6,911 bases of DNA, from NCBI GenBank assembly GCA_040004415.1, contig JBDUAY010000317.1, forward strand, positions 1-6,911, read 5' to 3'. Of this stretch, positions 1 to 6,869 are shown piece by piece; position 1 is the first letter of the stretch, and the number at the start of each line of letters is the position of its first letter. The position numbers and the translations under genes were made by a program. Under the pieces are notes generated by a model. The model saw only the letters and a program-made list of their open reading frames with translations, was not told the DNA's origin and made no database searches. This DNA comes from JACMLD01 sp040004415. Lineage in GTDB: Bacteria > Bacteroidota > Bacteroidia > Chitinophagales > Chitinophagaceae.

Positions 1-92
1 GAAATTTATACAGGGCGGTTTATTTGATCAGTTTGCAAAAGCCAGGCAAGGGTAACAGAGGCGAAAGAGTACAAATGGGCGGAAAGAAATAA
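1..92 (+). other. Possible 3' end of an upstream plus-strand gene, frame undecided
   Basis: All three minus-strand frames across this stretch are closed by stops, while the plus strand allows short tails from the window edge. Frame 2 reads KFIQGGLFDQFAKARQG and stops at 53-55. Frame 3 runs further and stops at 90-92 with a basic tail ending QMGGKK. Frame 1 stops at 25-27. The frame 2 tail looks most like ordinary protein with codon use like the neighbouring genes, but it is too short to assign to a family. If it is real, the upstream gene lies on the same strand as the oxidoreductase and ends about 120 bases before it. Bases 93-177 show no gene. Confidence 0.25.
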
Positions 93-177
93 GTATTAAC
101 TTGTTATTCAAATTGAATTTTTATCATCGTTCATACTGACGGCGCAAGCCTGACGATTCACGAAAAACCATTGCAAT

Positions 178-1617
178 ATGAAAAAAAATACATCGCAAAG
201 CCGCCGTAAGTTTATTCGTAATGCTGCACTTGCCACTGCCGGATTCTATATTGTTCCCCGCAGGGTATTGGGGCGGGGTTTTACCGCCCCCAGCGATAAA
301 TTAAATATTGCCGGTATTGGTGCTGGCGGAAAAGCAGAGGTAAATCTGCCGTACGCATATAATAATGGTAGTGATAATATTGCAGCGCTTTGTGATGTAG
401 ACGATCGCATGGCTGTCAATGCCCGGAAGAAATGGCCCAATGCACCTTACTACAAAGATTTCAGAACACTGTTGGAAAAGGAAAATAAAAACATTGACGC
501 CGTAATTGTGACTACGCCCGATCACATGCATGGAACCATTGCACTCGCAGCAATGCAAATGGGCAAGCACGTATATTGTGAAAAGCCGCTTACCCATGAT
601 ATTTACGAAGCAAGAATTTTAACGCAGGCGGCTGCACATTATAAGGTGGTTACACAAATGGGTAACCAGGGCAGCAGCGGTCCCGATACAAGAAATGTTG
701 AAACCTGGATACAAGGCGGCGTTATTGGTAATGTGCATACGGTCCACGTTTGGACCAACCGGCCGGTTTGGCCGCAAGGCATACCAACGCCCACCGGCAA
801 GTTTGATATACCGAAAGAACTGGATTGGGATTTATGGCTGGGCACAGCGCCGGGCCGCGATTTCAATCCAACATATTTACCAGCTACCTGGCGCGGGTGG
901 AGTGATTTCGGAACAGGATCGTTGGGCGATATGGGTTGCCATTTTATAGACGTGCCGTACCGTTCGCTGCAATTGAAATATCCCATTTCAGTAGAGTGCA
1001 GTGTTGGTTCAGTGTACACAGGCTTTTTCCAGGAAGCCATTTATACGGATAGTTATCCGCCTTCTTCCATTACAACAATACAGTTTCCAGGCCGCGGCAG
1101 TATGGGTGCCGTAAAATTAATTTGGTATGATGGCGGCATAAAGCCACAACGCCCCGACGAATTACTGCCTGAAGAAGCCATGGCAGAAATAGACGGCGGA
1201 ATGATCTTTGAAGGAAGCAAAGGGAAACTGATGGCGGGTTTGTTTGGAAGAAACGCAACGCTCTTGCCCACGGTAAAAATGAAAACAGCAAACTTGCCTA
1301 ACAGCAAATTTGCGTTTGTTGAAAATGGATCAGAGGGCCATCAGCAGCAATGGGTAAAAGCCTGCAAGCAAGGTTATGGCGCATATACCAGTTCTTCTTT
1401 TGATAAAAGCGGTCCGCTGGTGGAAACGGTGTTGATGGGCAATTTAGCGGTGCGCAGTTATAATTACCGTGAAAGCGATGGCAAAAACGGGTTTACCTAT
1501 CCCGGCAGGAAAAAATTATTATGGGATGGCCCCAATATGAAGATCACGAATTTTGAGCAGGCAAATCAATTTGTAAAAAGAAACTACAGAATTGGTTGGC
1601 CGGAGTTGAAAGTATAG
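178..1617 (+). CDS. Tat-exported Gfo/Idh/MocA-family oxidoreductase
   Basis: A 479-residue, apparently complete NAD(P)-dependent oxidoreductase of the Gfo/Idh/MocA family, which usually oxidises or reduces sugars, inositols and their derivatives. The N-terminus has a twin-arginine signal (SRRKF at 8-12, then a hydrophobic stretch to about 26), so the folded protein with its cofactor should be exported to the periplasm. The Rossmann dinucleotide-binding loop is GIGAGG at 46-51. The family EKP motif is at 135-137, where Lys136 is the expected catalytic and cofactor-contacting residue. GDMGCH at 250-255 supplies the conserved Asp251 and His255 pair. The C-terminal half, ending in a NYRIGWP-like segment, fits the bacterial Gfo/Idh/MocA C-terminal domain. 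The ATG at 178 places the Tat motif at the usual distance from the start. There is no Shine-Dalgarno sequence, as is common in Bacteroidota. The substrate cannot be read from the sequence. Confidence 0.95.
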   Translation: MKKNTSQSRRKFIRNAALATAGFYIVPRRVLGRGFTAPSDKLNIAGIGAGGKAEVNLPYAYNNGSDNIAALCDVDDRMAVNARKKWPNAPYYKDFRTLLEKENKNIDAVIVTTPDHMHGTIALAAMQMGKHVYCEKPLTHDIYEARILTQAAAHYKVVTQMGNQGSSGPDTRNVETWIQGGVIGNVHTVHVWTNRPVWPQGIPTPTGKFDIPKELDWDLWLGTAPGRDFNPTYLPATWRGWSDFGTGSLGDMGCHFIDVPYRSLQLKYPISVECSVGSVYTGFFQEAIYTDSYPPSSITTIQFPGRGSMGAVKLIWYDGGIKPQRPDELLPEEAMAEIDGGMIFEGSKGKLMAGLFGRNATLLPTVKMKTANLPNSKFAFVENGSEGHQQQWVKACKQGYGAYTSSSFDKSGPLVETVLMGNLAVRSYNYRESDGKNGFTYPGRKKLLWDGPNMKITNFEQANQFVKRNYRIGWPELKV

Positions 1618-1747
1618 AAGAATATGATTTGACGTCCTTGTGAATCGCAGGAATAGACTTCCTCCATACCATAGTTTGGTGGCGATGAAGCAATCTGCTT
1701 TAGCAAACAAACAGCAACGGGCAAAACCGTCTTACAAATAAAATACG

Positions 1748-2221
1748 TCAATTGGCATAGTAACCAGCATAAACCAACCGGGGATTATGAATCACCATTA
1801 GCCCGTTGGAATCTGTAAAAGATTGTTGACTTGCACCATATATTTTTGATTCGCGTTTTTCCAGTAAAAAACGTTCCATCTTTAAAGGTTGGACCTGGCC
1901 GTCATAATCAACAGGCTGCCAGCGCTCGCAGCTTGCGCACCAGTATTCATCATCACTTACAATCGCAATAACGCTTTGCATATAATTGGTAAAGTCAAAC
2001 CCTGAGATAGAATGCAGTACCGGAAAAAAAGTACCATCAGGGTGCGTTTCATAATAGGAAAAAATTTCAAGCTTTTTCTCACCAGTCTCCTCGTCAACAA
2101 AGGCATCCCATTCATTTTGCAAGCATTCCTTTATTTCATCCAGGTGCCAATAAATGGTAAAACAATGGCTGCATTTTTTGCATCGTAATAATATACTGAC
2201 TGCAGGCGGGTGGTTATGCAT
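1748..2221 (-). CDS. Hypothetical protein with two separated cysteine clusters, possible zinc-ribbon
   Basis: A 157-residue protein I do not recognise. It has no signal peptide or membrane segment, so it is probably cytoplasmic. The N-terminus carries Cys14, Cys17 and Cys20 (CKKCSHC), with a further Cys33. A second pair follows 75 residues later (Cys95 and Cys98, CASC). The spacing suggests one structural metal site built from two distant CxxC knuckles, as in zinc-ribbon folds. That is inference, because no known family was identified. The middle is acidic and aromatic-rich, and the C-terminus is rich in Tyr and Asn. The gene converges with the oxidoreductase across a 130-base gap. It lies 241 bases downstream of the S9 peptidase on the same strand, so co-transcription is possible but unproven. 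The ATG at 2221 sits in an A/T-rich leader. Even amino-acid composition and native-looking codons over 157 residues support a real gene. Confidence 0.75.
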   Translation of the reverse strand: MHNHPPAVSILLRCKKCSHCFTIYWHLDEIKECLQNEWDAFVDEETGEKKLEIFSYYETHPDGTFFPVLHSISGFDFTNYMQSVIAIVSDDEYWCASCERWQPVDYDGQVQPLKMERFLLEKRESKIYGASQQSFTDSNGLMVIHNPRLVYAGYYAN

Positions 2222-2244
2222 ATTCTAAATTTATCTAACAGAAT

Positions 2245-2376
2245 TTAATCAATATTGCTTTGTGGCTTACTTATCTTGATGGGATAAAATTTTTCCGTTA
2301 CATCGCCGGCTTTGCATTGAATGTAAAGATTTTCTTCGCCAGAAAATTTTATGGTTAGACAGGCGGGAAAAAGGCA
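2245..2376 (-). other. Start-less open frame upstream of the hypothetical gene; possible gene remnant
   Basis: This 43-residue open frame follows a stop codon at 2377-2379 and ends with a TAA at 2245-2247, 23 bases before the start of the 157-residue gene on the same strand. Its C-terminal part reads like protein (for example GEENLYIQCKAGDVTEKF) and has one cysteine, but there is no ATG or GTG near its beginning. It may be the tail of a decayed gene between the peptidase and the hypothetical gene, or a chance open frame. It competes with the longer plus-strand frame at 2280-2489; the two cannot both be taken at face value. Confidence 0.2.
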
Positions 2377-2489
2377 TCACTAAATATACATTGCTTTTAC
2401 CCAAAGAAACCCGGAAGATAAAATATTATGGACACCTGGACAGGGCTAAACAAACGGCCAAGTCACTTCAATTTAAAATCCCATATTGA
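2280..2489 (+). other. Start-less 69-codon open frame in the gap; possible gene remnant
   Basis: Directly after an in-frame TGA at 2277-2279, a plus-strand frame stays open for 69 codons and stops at 2487-2489, inside the last codons of the convergent S9 peptidase. It is rich in Lys, Arg and Leu, contains a CIEC knuckle, and ends with a protein-like stretch (YYGHLDRAKQTAKSLQ). Codons look native. No ATG or GTG occurs in frame; the only candidates are TTG and ATT. I do not recognise the family. It could be the 3' part of a decayed gene, a gene using a rare start, or chance. The upstream plus-strand frame also reads like protein, which weakens the case. Confidence 0.25.
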
Positions 2490-4718
2490 TTTTACGCCCA
2501 ACAAATTCTCAACAAAATAATTCCATTTCTTTTTGGTGAAGTAATCATTGTATTTAGACGAATAGCCATGGTGCTGGCTGGGCAATATCAGCATATCAAA
2601 TTCTTTGTCTGCTTTTACCAAAGCTTCAGCTAATTTAAAAGTAGCAGACGGATTTACGTTTTCATCGATGCCGCCATGCACCAGCAATAATTTTCCTTTC
2701 AGGTTGCCGGCCATGGTAATGTTTGAAACCTGGTTGTACGTTGAATCAACCGGCCAGCCCATATACATTTCTGGCCACCAGTCTTTTTCCATTCTGAAAT
2801 CATGATCACCCGAACTGGCTACCGCTACTTTATAAAAATCAGGAAATTCCAGCACGGCATGTCCGGCATCATATCCACCGGCAGAATGACCAAAGATTCC
2901 AACGCGCGTTGTATCGATCCATGAATATCTTTTTCCAAGCGCTTTAATCGCCAGCACGTGATCCGTTAAGTTTTTTCCCATGTTTTTATATGAGACATTG
3001 TGAAAAGCTTTTGAGCGATTCGCTGTTCCCAATCCATCAACAGTGATCACAATAAAACCGAGTTCTGCCAGTGCACTATTGGAGCGTGCAATGGCCGAAA
3101 CAAAATTTACCGGGTACATAAAAGTATGCGGGCCAGTATAGGTTTGATCTATGACAGGATATTTTTTTGTTGAATCAAAGTTGCTGGGTTTCCAGATAGC
3201 ACCGTAAATAGTTGTAACACCATCGCGCCCTGTTGCTGTAAAAGATTCGGGTAAACGAAAATGCATGACCAGTAATTCGTCAATATTTGCCGTGGTAAGT
3301 TCAGTAATTATTTTACCGGTTTTAGTATCTCTTAAAACAGATCGGGTGGGTTGATCAAGGGTTGAAATATTATCAGAAAAATATTTTCCGTCGGGGGATA
3401 AAGAAACATCATGATTGCTATTCTCTGGTGTAAGTAGCGCCAACCCGGTTCCATCCATTTTTATTTTGTAGAAATGCAAATAATAAGGATTGATACCGCT
3501 TTCTTTACCGGATGCAGTAAAGAAAATAGTTTTCGATTTTTTATCAACCCATAAAATATCGTTTACATAATAAACACCATTGGTAATTGGTTGTACTGTT
3601 TTTGCTTTTACGCTGAGCAAATACAATTGTTTCCAACCGTCTTTCTCAGATGTAATAATTATTTTATCCGGATCGTCCGTTGAACGTGAATTGTAATTAT
3701 CAATATTGGTGGAGCTGGTTTCAGTATATAATAAATCCTGTTTTTGGCTGTTGCAATCATATCTGTACAAATCTATTTTTTGATAACCGCGAACACGATT
3801 TTCTATATAGACTATACCAGGTTCTTTTGCCCATTCAAAAGAGGTAGCATTTACATTGCGAAATTCATCTTTGTGGATTTCGTTGCCGGTTTCTATATTA
3901 AAAAACACCGGTAGCATGTAAACCATATTTGTATCGCCGGGAGAACCACGGTAATAGGATAGCAATTTGGCCCGGTACAATGTATCAATACTCCAATCCA
4001 GCAAGAACATTTTTTGACCTTTGCGCAAATCACAGATATACGTTTGTATCCATTTAGAATCGGGCGACCAGCTAACGCCGAAACGCGGAGGACGTTCCCC
4101 GTTTTCTCCTTCCATGATATCGCCCCAGCCATAAAAACTGGCATATTCATAATTTTTCATTCCTGCGCTGCTCAATTGTTTTACGGCACCCGTAGCAACG
4201 GATTTAATAAATAAGTTATAATGTTTACTATACGCCACCCATTTTCCATCGGGTGATTTTTCTTCCATCGAAATGTTTTCTTCTTTCTTTTTGAGAGAAA
4301 GAGAATACGTACGTAAATCAAGCAAATAGTCGTTACCGCCAATCGTAAATTCGTTATGCGTTTTGTCTATATATTTTACTGAGTAAAAGGGTAGCGCTGT
4401 GGGTTTGATTTCTTTTTTTAAAAATTCGGTGAGCGACTTGGCGAGCCTGGCATGATCAAACAGTCTTTCTATTTTCATTTTCTTCCATTCCAGCTTATTA
4501 AAAACTTTATCATCTTTGCTGTAAGTAATAAATGATAAGCCGGTGCTGTCTGCAAACCAGCTATACTGTGTATTAATATTAAAAACTTTCTTATTAAAAA
4601 GATTAGCTGAAATAAAAGAGACAGCCCGGGTATAATCTTGTTTGGTTAGCTGTTGCCCGGGTGCTTGTAAAAGGATGATAAACGGGATGAATAGCAGGAG
4701 ATATTTTTTCATGCACAT
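2463..4718 (-). CDS. Secreted S9-family serine peptidase (DPP IV-like propeller plus prolyl-oligopeptidase domain)
   Basis: A 751-residue protein of the length typical for the dipeptidyl-peptidase IV group of the prolyl oligopeptidase clan. It begins with a Sec-type signal (MKKYLLLFIPFIILL). Translation may start at Met1 or at Met3, and Met3 gives the more usual signal. Residues of about 100-460 form the beta-propeller gate, with blade motifs SPDGK (155-159), SPDSK (219-223) and another SPDGK near 440. The C-terminal alpha/beta-hydrolase domain carries the catalytic set: Ser612 in GHSAGG, Asp685 in GGIDENV and His717 in QHHGYS. The Asp-to-His distance of 32 equals that in human DPP IV. Tyr527 in YTGP is the expected oxyanion-hole residue. 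The glutamate motif that anchors the peptide N-terminus in true DPP IV enzymes is not seen; the equivalent region reads YGWGDIMEGENGERP (196-210). Cleavage of short peptides in the envelope is likely, with specificity uncertain. The start lies 25 bases after the hydrolase remnant on the same strand. Confidence 0.95.
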   Translation of the reverse strand: MCMKKYLLLFIPFIILLQAPGQQLTKQDYTRAVSFISANLFNKKVFNINTQYSWFADSTGLSFITYSKDDKVFNKLEWKKMKIERLFDHARLAKSLTEFLKKEIKPTALPFYSVKYIDKTHNEFTIGGNDYLLDLRTYSLSLKKKEENISMEEKSPDGKWVAYSKHYNLFIKSVATGAVKQLSSAGMKNYEYASFYGWGDIMEGENGERPPRFGVSWSPDSKWIQTYICDLRKGQKMFLLDWSIDTLYRAKLLSYYRGSPGDTNMVYMLPVFFNIETGNEIHKDEFRNVNATSFEWAKEPGIVYIENRVRGYQKIDLYRYDCNSQKQDLLYTETSSTNIDNYNSRSTDDPDKIIITSEKDGWKQLYLLSVKAKTVQPITNGVYYVNDILWVDKKSKTIFFTASGKESGINPYYLHFYKIKMDGTGLALLTPENSNHDVSLSPDGKYFSDNISTLDQPTRSVLRDTKTGKIITELTTANIDELLVMHFRLPESFTATGRDGVTTIYGAIWKPSNFDSTKKYPVIDQTYTGPHTFMYPVNFVSAIARSNSALAELGFIVITVDGLGTANRSKAFHNVSYKNMGKNLTDHVLAIKALGKRYSWIDTTRVGIFGHSAGGYDAGHAVLEFPDFYKVAVASSGDHDFRMEKDWWPEMYMGWPVDSTYNQVSNITMAGNLKGKLLLVHGGIDENVNPSATFKLAEALVKADKEFDMLILPSQHHGYSSKYNDYFTKKKWNYFVENLLGVKSIWDFKLK

Positions 4719-4743
4719 ATTTTACCAGTTAGAAGTTTACGGG

Positions 4744-5051
4744 TTAAAGTTTTCTCTTGCTAAAAAAATGCTGCAACTCCTCTGCCACAATTTTTGGCTT
4801 GCCTGTATTATTAGCGCCAGAATGATCAAGCCCTTTAAATTCTGTATGCCTCGCATGTGGCAGAATACTGTTTAATTCATTCACAACCTTTTTAAAATAT
4901 ACCGGGCTTCTGCTTCCACTCAATAATAATGTTTCTGTTTAAAAGTCTTAAACCTTTCAGGCGGGCCGGCCGTTTCCTGCAGCAATAAATTATCGTAATG
5001 CCAGGTTGAAATAAGTTTCGTTAGTGAAACACACCCTTGCGCTGATTTCAT
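4744..5051 (-). pseudogene. Truncated and frameshifted alpha/beta-hydrolase remnant
   Basis: The minus strand encodes the C-terminal third of an alpha/beta hydrolase in two frames. From an ATG at 5051 one frame reads through LTKLISTWHYDNLLLQE and PERFKTFKQ, then hits a stop at 4920-4922. A second frame, open from 4938 to the TAA at 4744-4746, continues the family pattern with ETLLLSGSRSP and FKGLDHSGANNTGKP and a final helix ending HFFSKRKL. The join needs one extra base near 4933-4937, so a one-base deletion is the simplest explanation. The family is recognised by the GSxSP segment and by the GLDH that holds the catalytic His (codon 4822-4824). The lid, the nucleophile Ser and the N-terminal half are absent, so the product cannot be active. 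The first frame is open back to 5156, but I see no clear family match above 5051. Identification is from memory of the family, not from a search. Confidence 0.72.
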
Positions 5052-5232
5052 AAATATACAAAGCTTTTTTCTTGCCATATTTAACGCTAATGCGAGCCAT
5101 TCGACATAAATACAAAGCGAAATATTGAGCCCGGTTTCGCGTGCATCAAATATAAATTAAGCGGACGGCAACCTTTTTCGTTCAAATTAAGTAACTTTAA
5201 AAGGGTCGCAGCTTTATAACCAATAACTAACA
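5052..5232. promoter_or_regulatory. Upstream region of the amine oxidase, promoter not pinpointed
   Basis: This 181-base stretch separates the recognisable hydrolase remnant from the amine oxidase start and should hold the oxidase promoter. A TAACTTTA element at 5192-5199 resembles the Bacteroidota -7 box (TAnnTTTG), but no good -33 box lies at the expected distance, so I do not call a promoter. There is no Shine-Dalgarno sequence before the GTG. The region contains the inverted repeat at 5117-5140 and one copy of a near-direct repeat (CATAAATACAAAGC at 5105-5118; the other copy is at 5049-5064). Confidence 0.35.
5117..5140. repeat. Inverted repeat GCGAAA-N12-TTTCGC upstream of the amine oxidase
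   Basis: A perfect 6-base inverted repeat with arms at 5117-5122 and 5135-5140 and a 12-base spacer lies 93 bases before the GTG start. The arm and spacer lengths would suit a regulator binding site or a weak hairpin. It is short enough to occur by chance in a region of this size, and no cognate regulator is encoded in the window. Confidence 0.3.
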
Positions 5233-6792
5233 GTGAGAAAATTATCCCGCAGGCAATTTTTGTCGCAATCAGGTATGCTGGCCGGTGGCACATATCCGGC
5301 AATGTTAGCATTGGGAATGCTGCGTTCCGCACCGGTAACTGAATTGCCGGCAGAGCGCAATGGCGCAGGAAAACATGTTATTATTTTAGGCGCAGGTTTA
5401 GCGGGAATGGCTTCTGCGTACGAGCTTACTAAACTTGGTTACCAGTGTACCATTCTGGAGGCAAGAGACCGCGTTGGAGGCAGATGCTGGAGCGTCCGTA
5501 AAGATGCTGTCAATACGGAAACGGGAAATATAACGCAAACGGCAAATTTTGATAGCGGACTTTATTATAATGCCGGCCCTTCAAGGATACCGCATCATCA
5601 CCAGTTGACATTACACTATTGCAAAGAACTGAAAGTGCCCATACAGGTTTATAACAATGTAAACGAATCAGCATATTATTTTAGCGAAGGCAAAGGTCCG
5701 CTTTCAAATAAGAAAATCCGCAGTCGCGAGATCCACAATGACGTACGTGGCTATATGACTGAAATGCTGGCAAAAGCAATCGATACAAAACAGCTGGACC
5801 TGGCCATGACCAAAGAAGACGGAGAAAAAATAATTGAATACCTGCGCGCAGAAGGCGGACTTGATATTGATAAAATGTACCGGGCATCTGCCCGCCGGGG
5901 ATACGTTTCTTCGCCTGGTGCAGGAGATAAAGCCGGAACTATCGCTGATGTATACCCGCTTTCTTCTATTCTTGGTTCTGGTCTGTTGGATCCCGATTTT
6001 TATAATGTTGCCGAATATACCTATGAATTACAGATGAGCATGTTCCAGGCCATCGGTGGCATGGATACGATTGCCAAAGCATTTGAAAAGGAAGTAGGCA
6101 AAATGATTCTTTTTCAAGCGGAGGTAACCGCTATAAAGAATAGTGCAGAAGGCGTACATATTGTTTATAAAAACAAGGACGGGGTACAAAATTTGCAGGG
6201 AGATATTTGTATTTGCACCATTCCGCTGCCGGTATTGAGCAATGTTGATCATAATTTTTCGTCAGACGTGAGCCGTGCTATTGACAATGTAACATATATA
6301 TCAACCGGCAAAATCGGCCTGCAGTTTAAGCGCCGTTTTTGGGAAGAAGATGAAAATATATATGGTGGCATTACGCACACCAATAATGAACTAACACAAA
6401 TATTTTATCCGTCGTATGATTACCAATCGGCAAAAGGAATACTGGTTGGCTATTATAATTTTAATGATAAAGCGAAGAGAACGGGCGAGCTTTCAATAAA
6501 AGAAAGGGAACAACTGGCGCTGCAAAAGGGCAGCCTGGTACATCCGCAATACAGTAAGGAATTCGAAACATCGTTTTCGGTAAGCTGGCATAAAACGCAG
6601 TATAGTTTGGGTGGATGGGCCTTGTACTCTAACGAAGAACGGCAAACATATTATAAGGCATTACTGCAACCGGATAAGCAGGTTTATTTTGCCGGAGAAC
6701 ATATGACATACCTGAATGCATGGATGGCCGGAGCATTTGAATCCGCAAGAACAGTGGTATCCGCGGTACATGCAAGAACGATGCAACAGTAA
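5233..6792 (+). CDS. Tat-exported flavin amine oxidase, L-amino-acid-oxidase type
   Basis: A 519-residue FAD-dependent amine oxidase. Members of the L-amino-acid-oxidase group oxidise amino acids with O2 to the 2-oxo acid, ammonia and H2O2. Residues 5-10 (SRRQFL) form a near-consensus twin-arginine motif, followed by a hydrophobic stretch to about 30, so export as a folded flavoprotein is expected. The FAD-binding signature is GAGLAG (53-58) with Glu76 and GGR (82-84). Arg118 in NAGPSRIP matches the carboxylate-binding Arg of snake-venom L-amino-acid oxidase. Lys360 in TGKIGLQFKRRFWEED matches its conserved Lys near flavin N5. FAGEH (487-491 region) and Trp497 match the C-terminal flavin and active-site segment. 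The start must be this GTG: an in-frame TAA lies three codons upstream and the Tat motif begins four codons downstream. There is no Shine-Dalgarno. The substrate is unresolved, and a monoamine cannot be excluded. Confidence 0.93.
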   Translation: MRKLSRRQFLSQSGMLAGGTYPAMLALGMLRSAPVTELPAERNGAGKHVIILGAGLAGMASAYELTKLGYQCTILEARDRVGGRCWSVRKDAVNTETGNITQTANFDSGLYYNAGPSRIPHHHQLTLHYCKELKVPIQVYNNVNESAYYFSEGKGPLSNKKIRSREIHNDVRGYMTEMLAKAIDTKQLDLAMTKEDGEKIIEYLRAEGGLDIDKMYRASARRGYVSSPGAGDKAGTIADVYPLSSILGSGLLDPDFYNVAEYTYELQMSMFQAIGGMDTIAKAFEKEVGKMILFQAEVTAIKNSAEGVHIVYKNKDGVQNLQGDICICTIPLPVLSNVDHNFSSDVSRAIDNVTYISTGKIGLQFKRRFWEEDENIYGGITHTNNELTQIFYPSYDYQSAKGILVGYYNFNDKAKRTGELSIKEREQLALQKGSLVHPQYSKEFETSFSVSWHKTQYSLGGWALYSNEERQTYYKALLQPDKQVYFAGEHMTYLNAWMAGAFESARTVVSAVHARTMQQ

Positions 6793-6794
6793 AC

Positions 6795-6829
6795 GTTTCA
6801 CGCGGAGGCGCAGCTGCGGTGCGTGAAGC
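6795..6829. repeat. Nested palindromic stem-loop between the amine oxidase and the next Tat gene
   Basis: Arms GTTTCACGC (6795-6803) and GCGTGAAGC (6821-6829) pair over nine positions with one G-U wobble. The 17-base loop contains a perfect 10-base palindrome, CGCAGCTGCG (6809-6818), that could fold on its own. It begins three bases after the amine oxidase stop codon. No T-run follows on either strand, so it does not look like a standard intrinsic terminator. It could be a factor-assisted terminator, an mRNA-stabilising hairpin or a protein-binding site. Confidence 0.5.
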
Positions 6830-6869
6830 TGTAGAAAGAAAAAATGATTTATAACTAAAACTATATTTT

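Noticed and set aside
101..129. Possible Bacteroidota promoter before the oxidoreductase (TTG at 101-103, TATCATCG at 122-129).
   Set aside because: The -7 element matches only four of six fixed positions and the -33 element is just TTG; too weak to call.
136..155. Direct repeat CTGACG-N8-CTGACG in the oxidoreductase leader.
   Set aside because: Six-base repeats are expected by chance and no regulator is linked to it.
639..1040. 133-codon minus-strand open frame inside the oxidoreductase gene.
   Set aside because: Antisense shadow of a gene whose own frame carries all family motifs.
1688..1700. Short hairpin AAGCA-ATC-TGCTT between the convergent oxidoreductase and hypothetical genes as a terminator.
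   Set aside because: Only five firm base pairs and no T-run on either strand.
5015..5030. Hairpin GTTTC-N6-GAAAC.
   Set aside because: Short, and lies within the hydrolase remnant where the bases are explained by former coding.
5087..5332. 81-codon minus-strand open frame overlapping the amine oxidase start.
   Set aside because: Its first half is antisense to the well-supported Tat signal region and it resembles no known family.
6862..6869. TATATTTT as a -7 promoter element for the last gene.
   Set aside because: It abuts the ATG at 6870, leaving no room for a transcript start upstream; it is better read as an A/T-rich leader.
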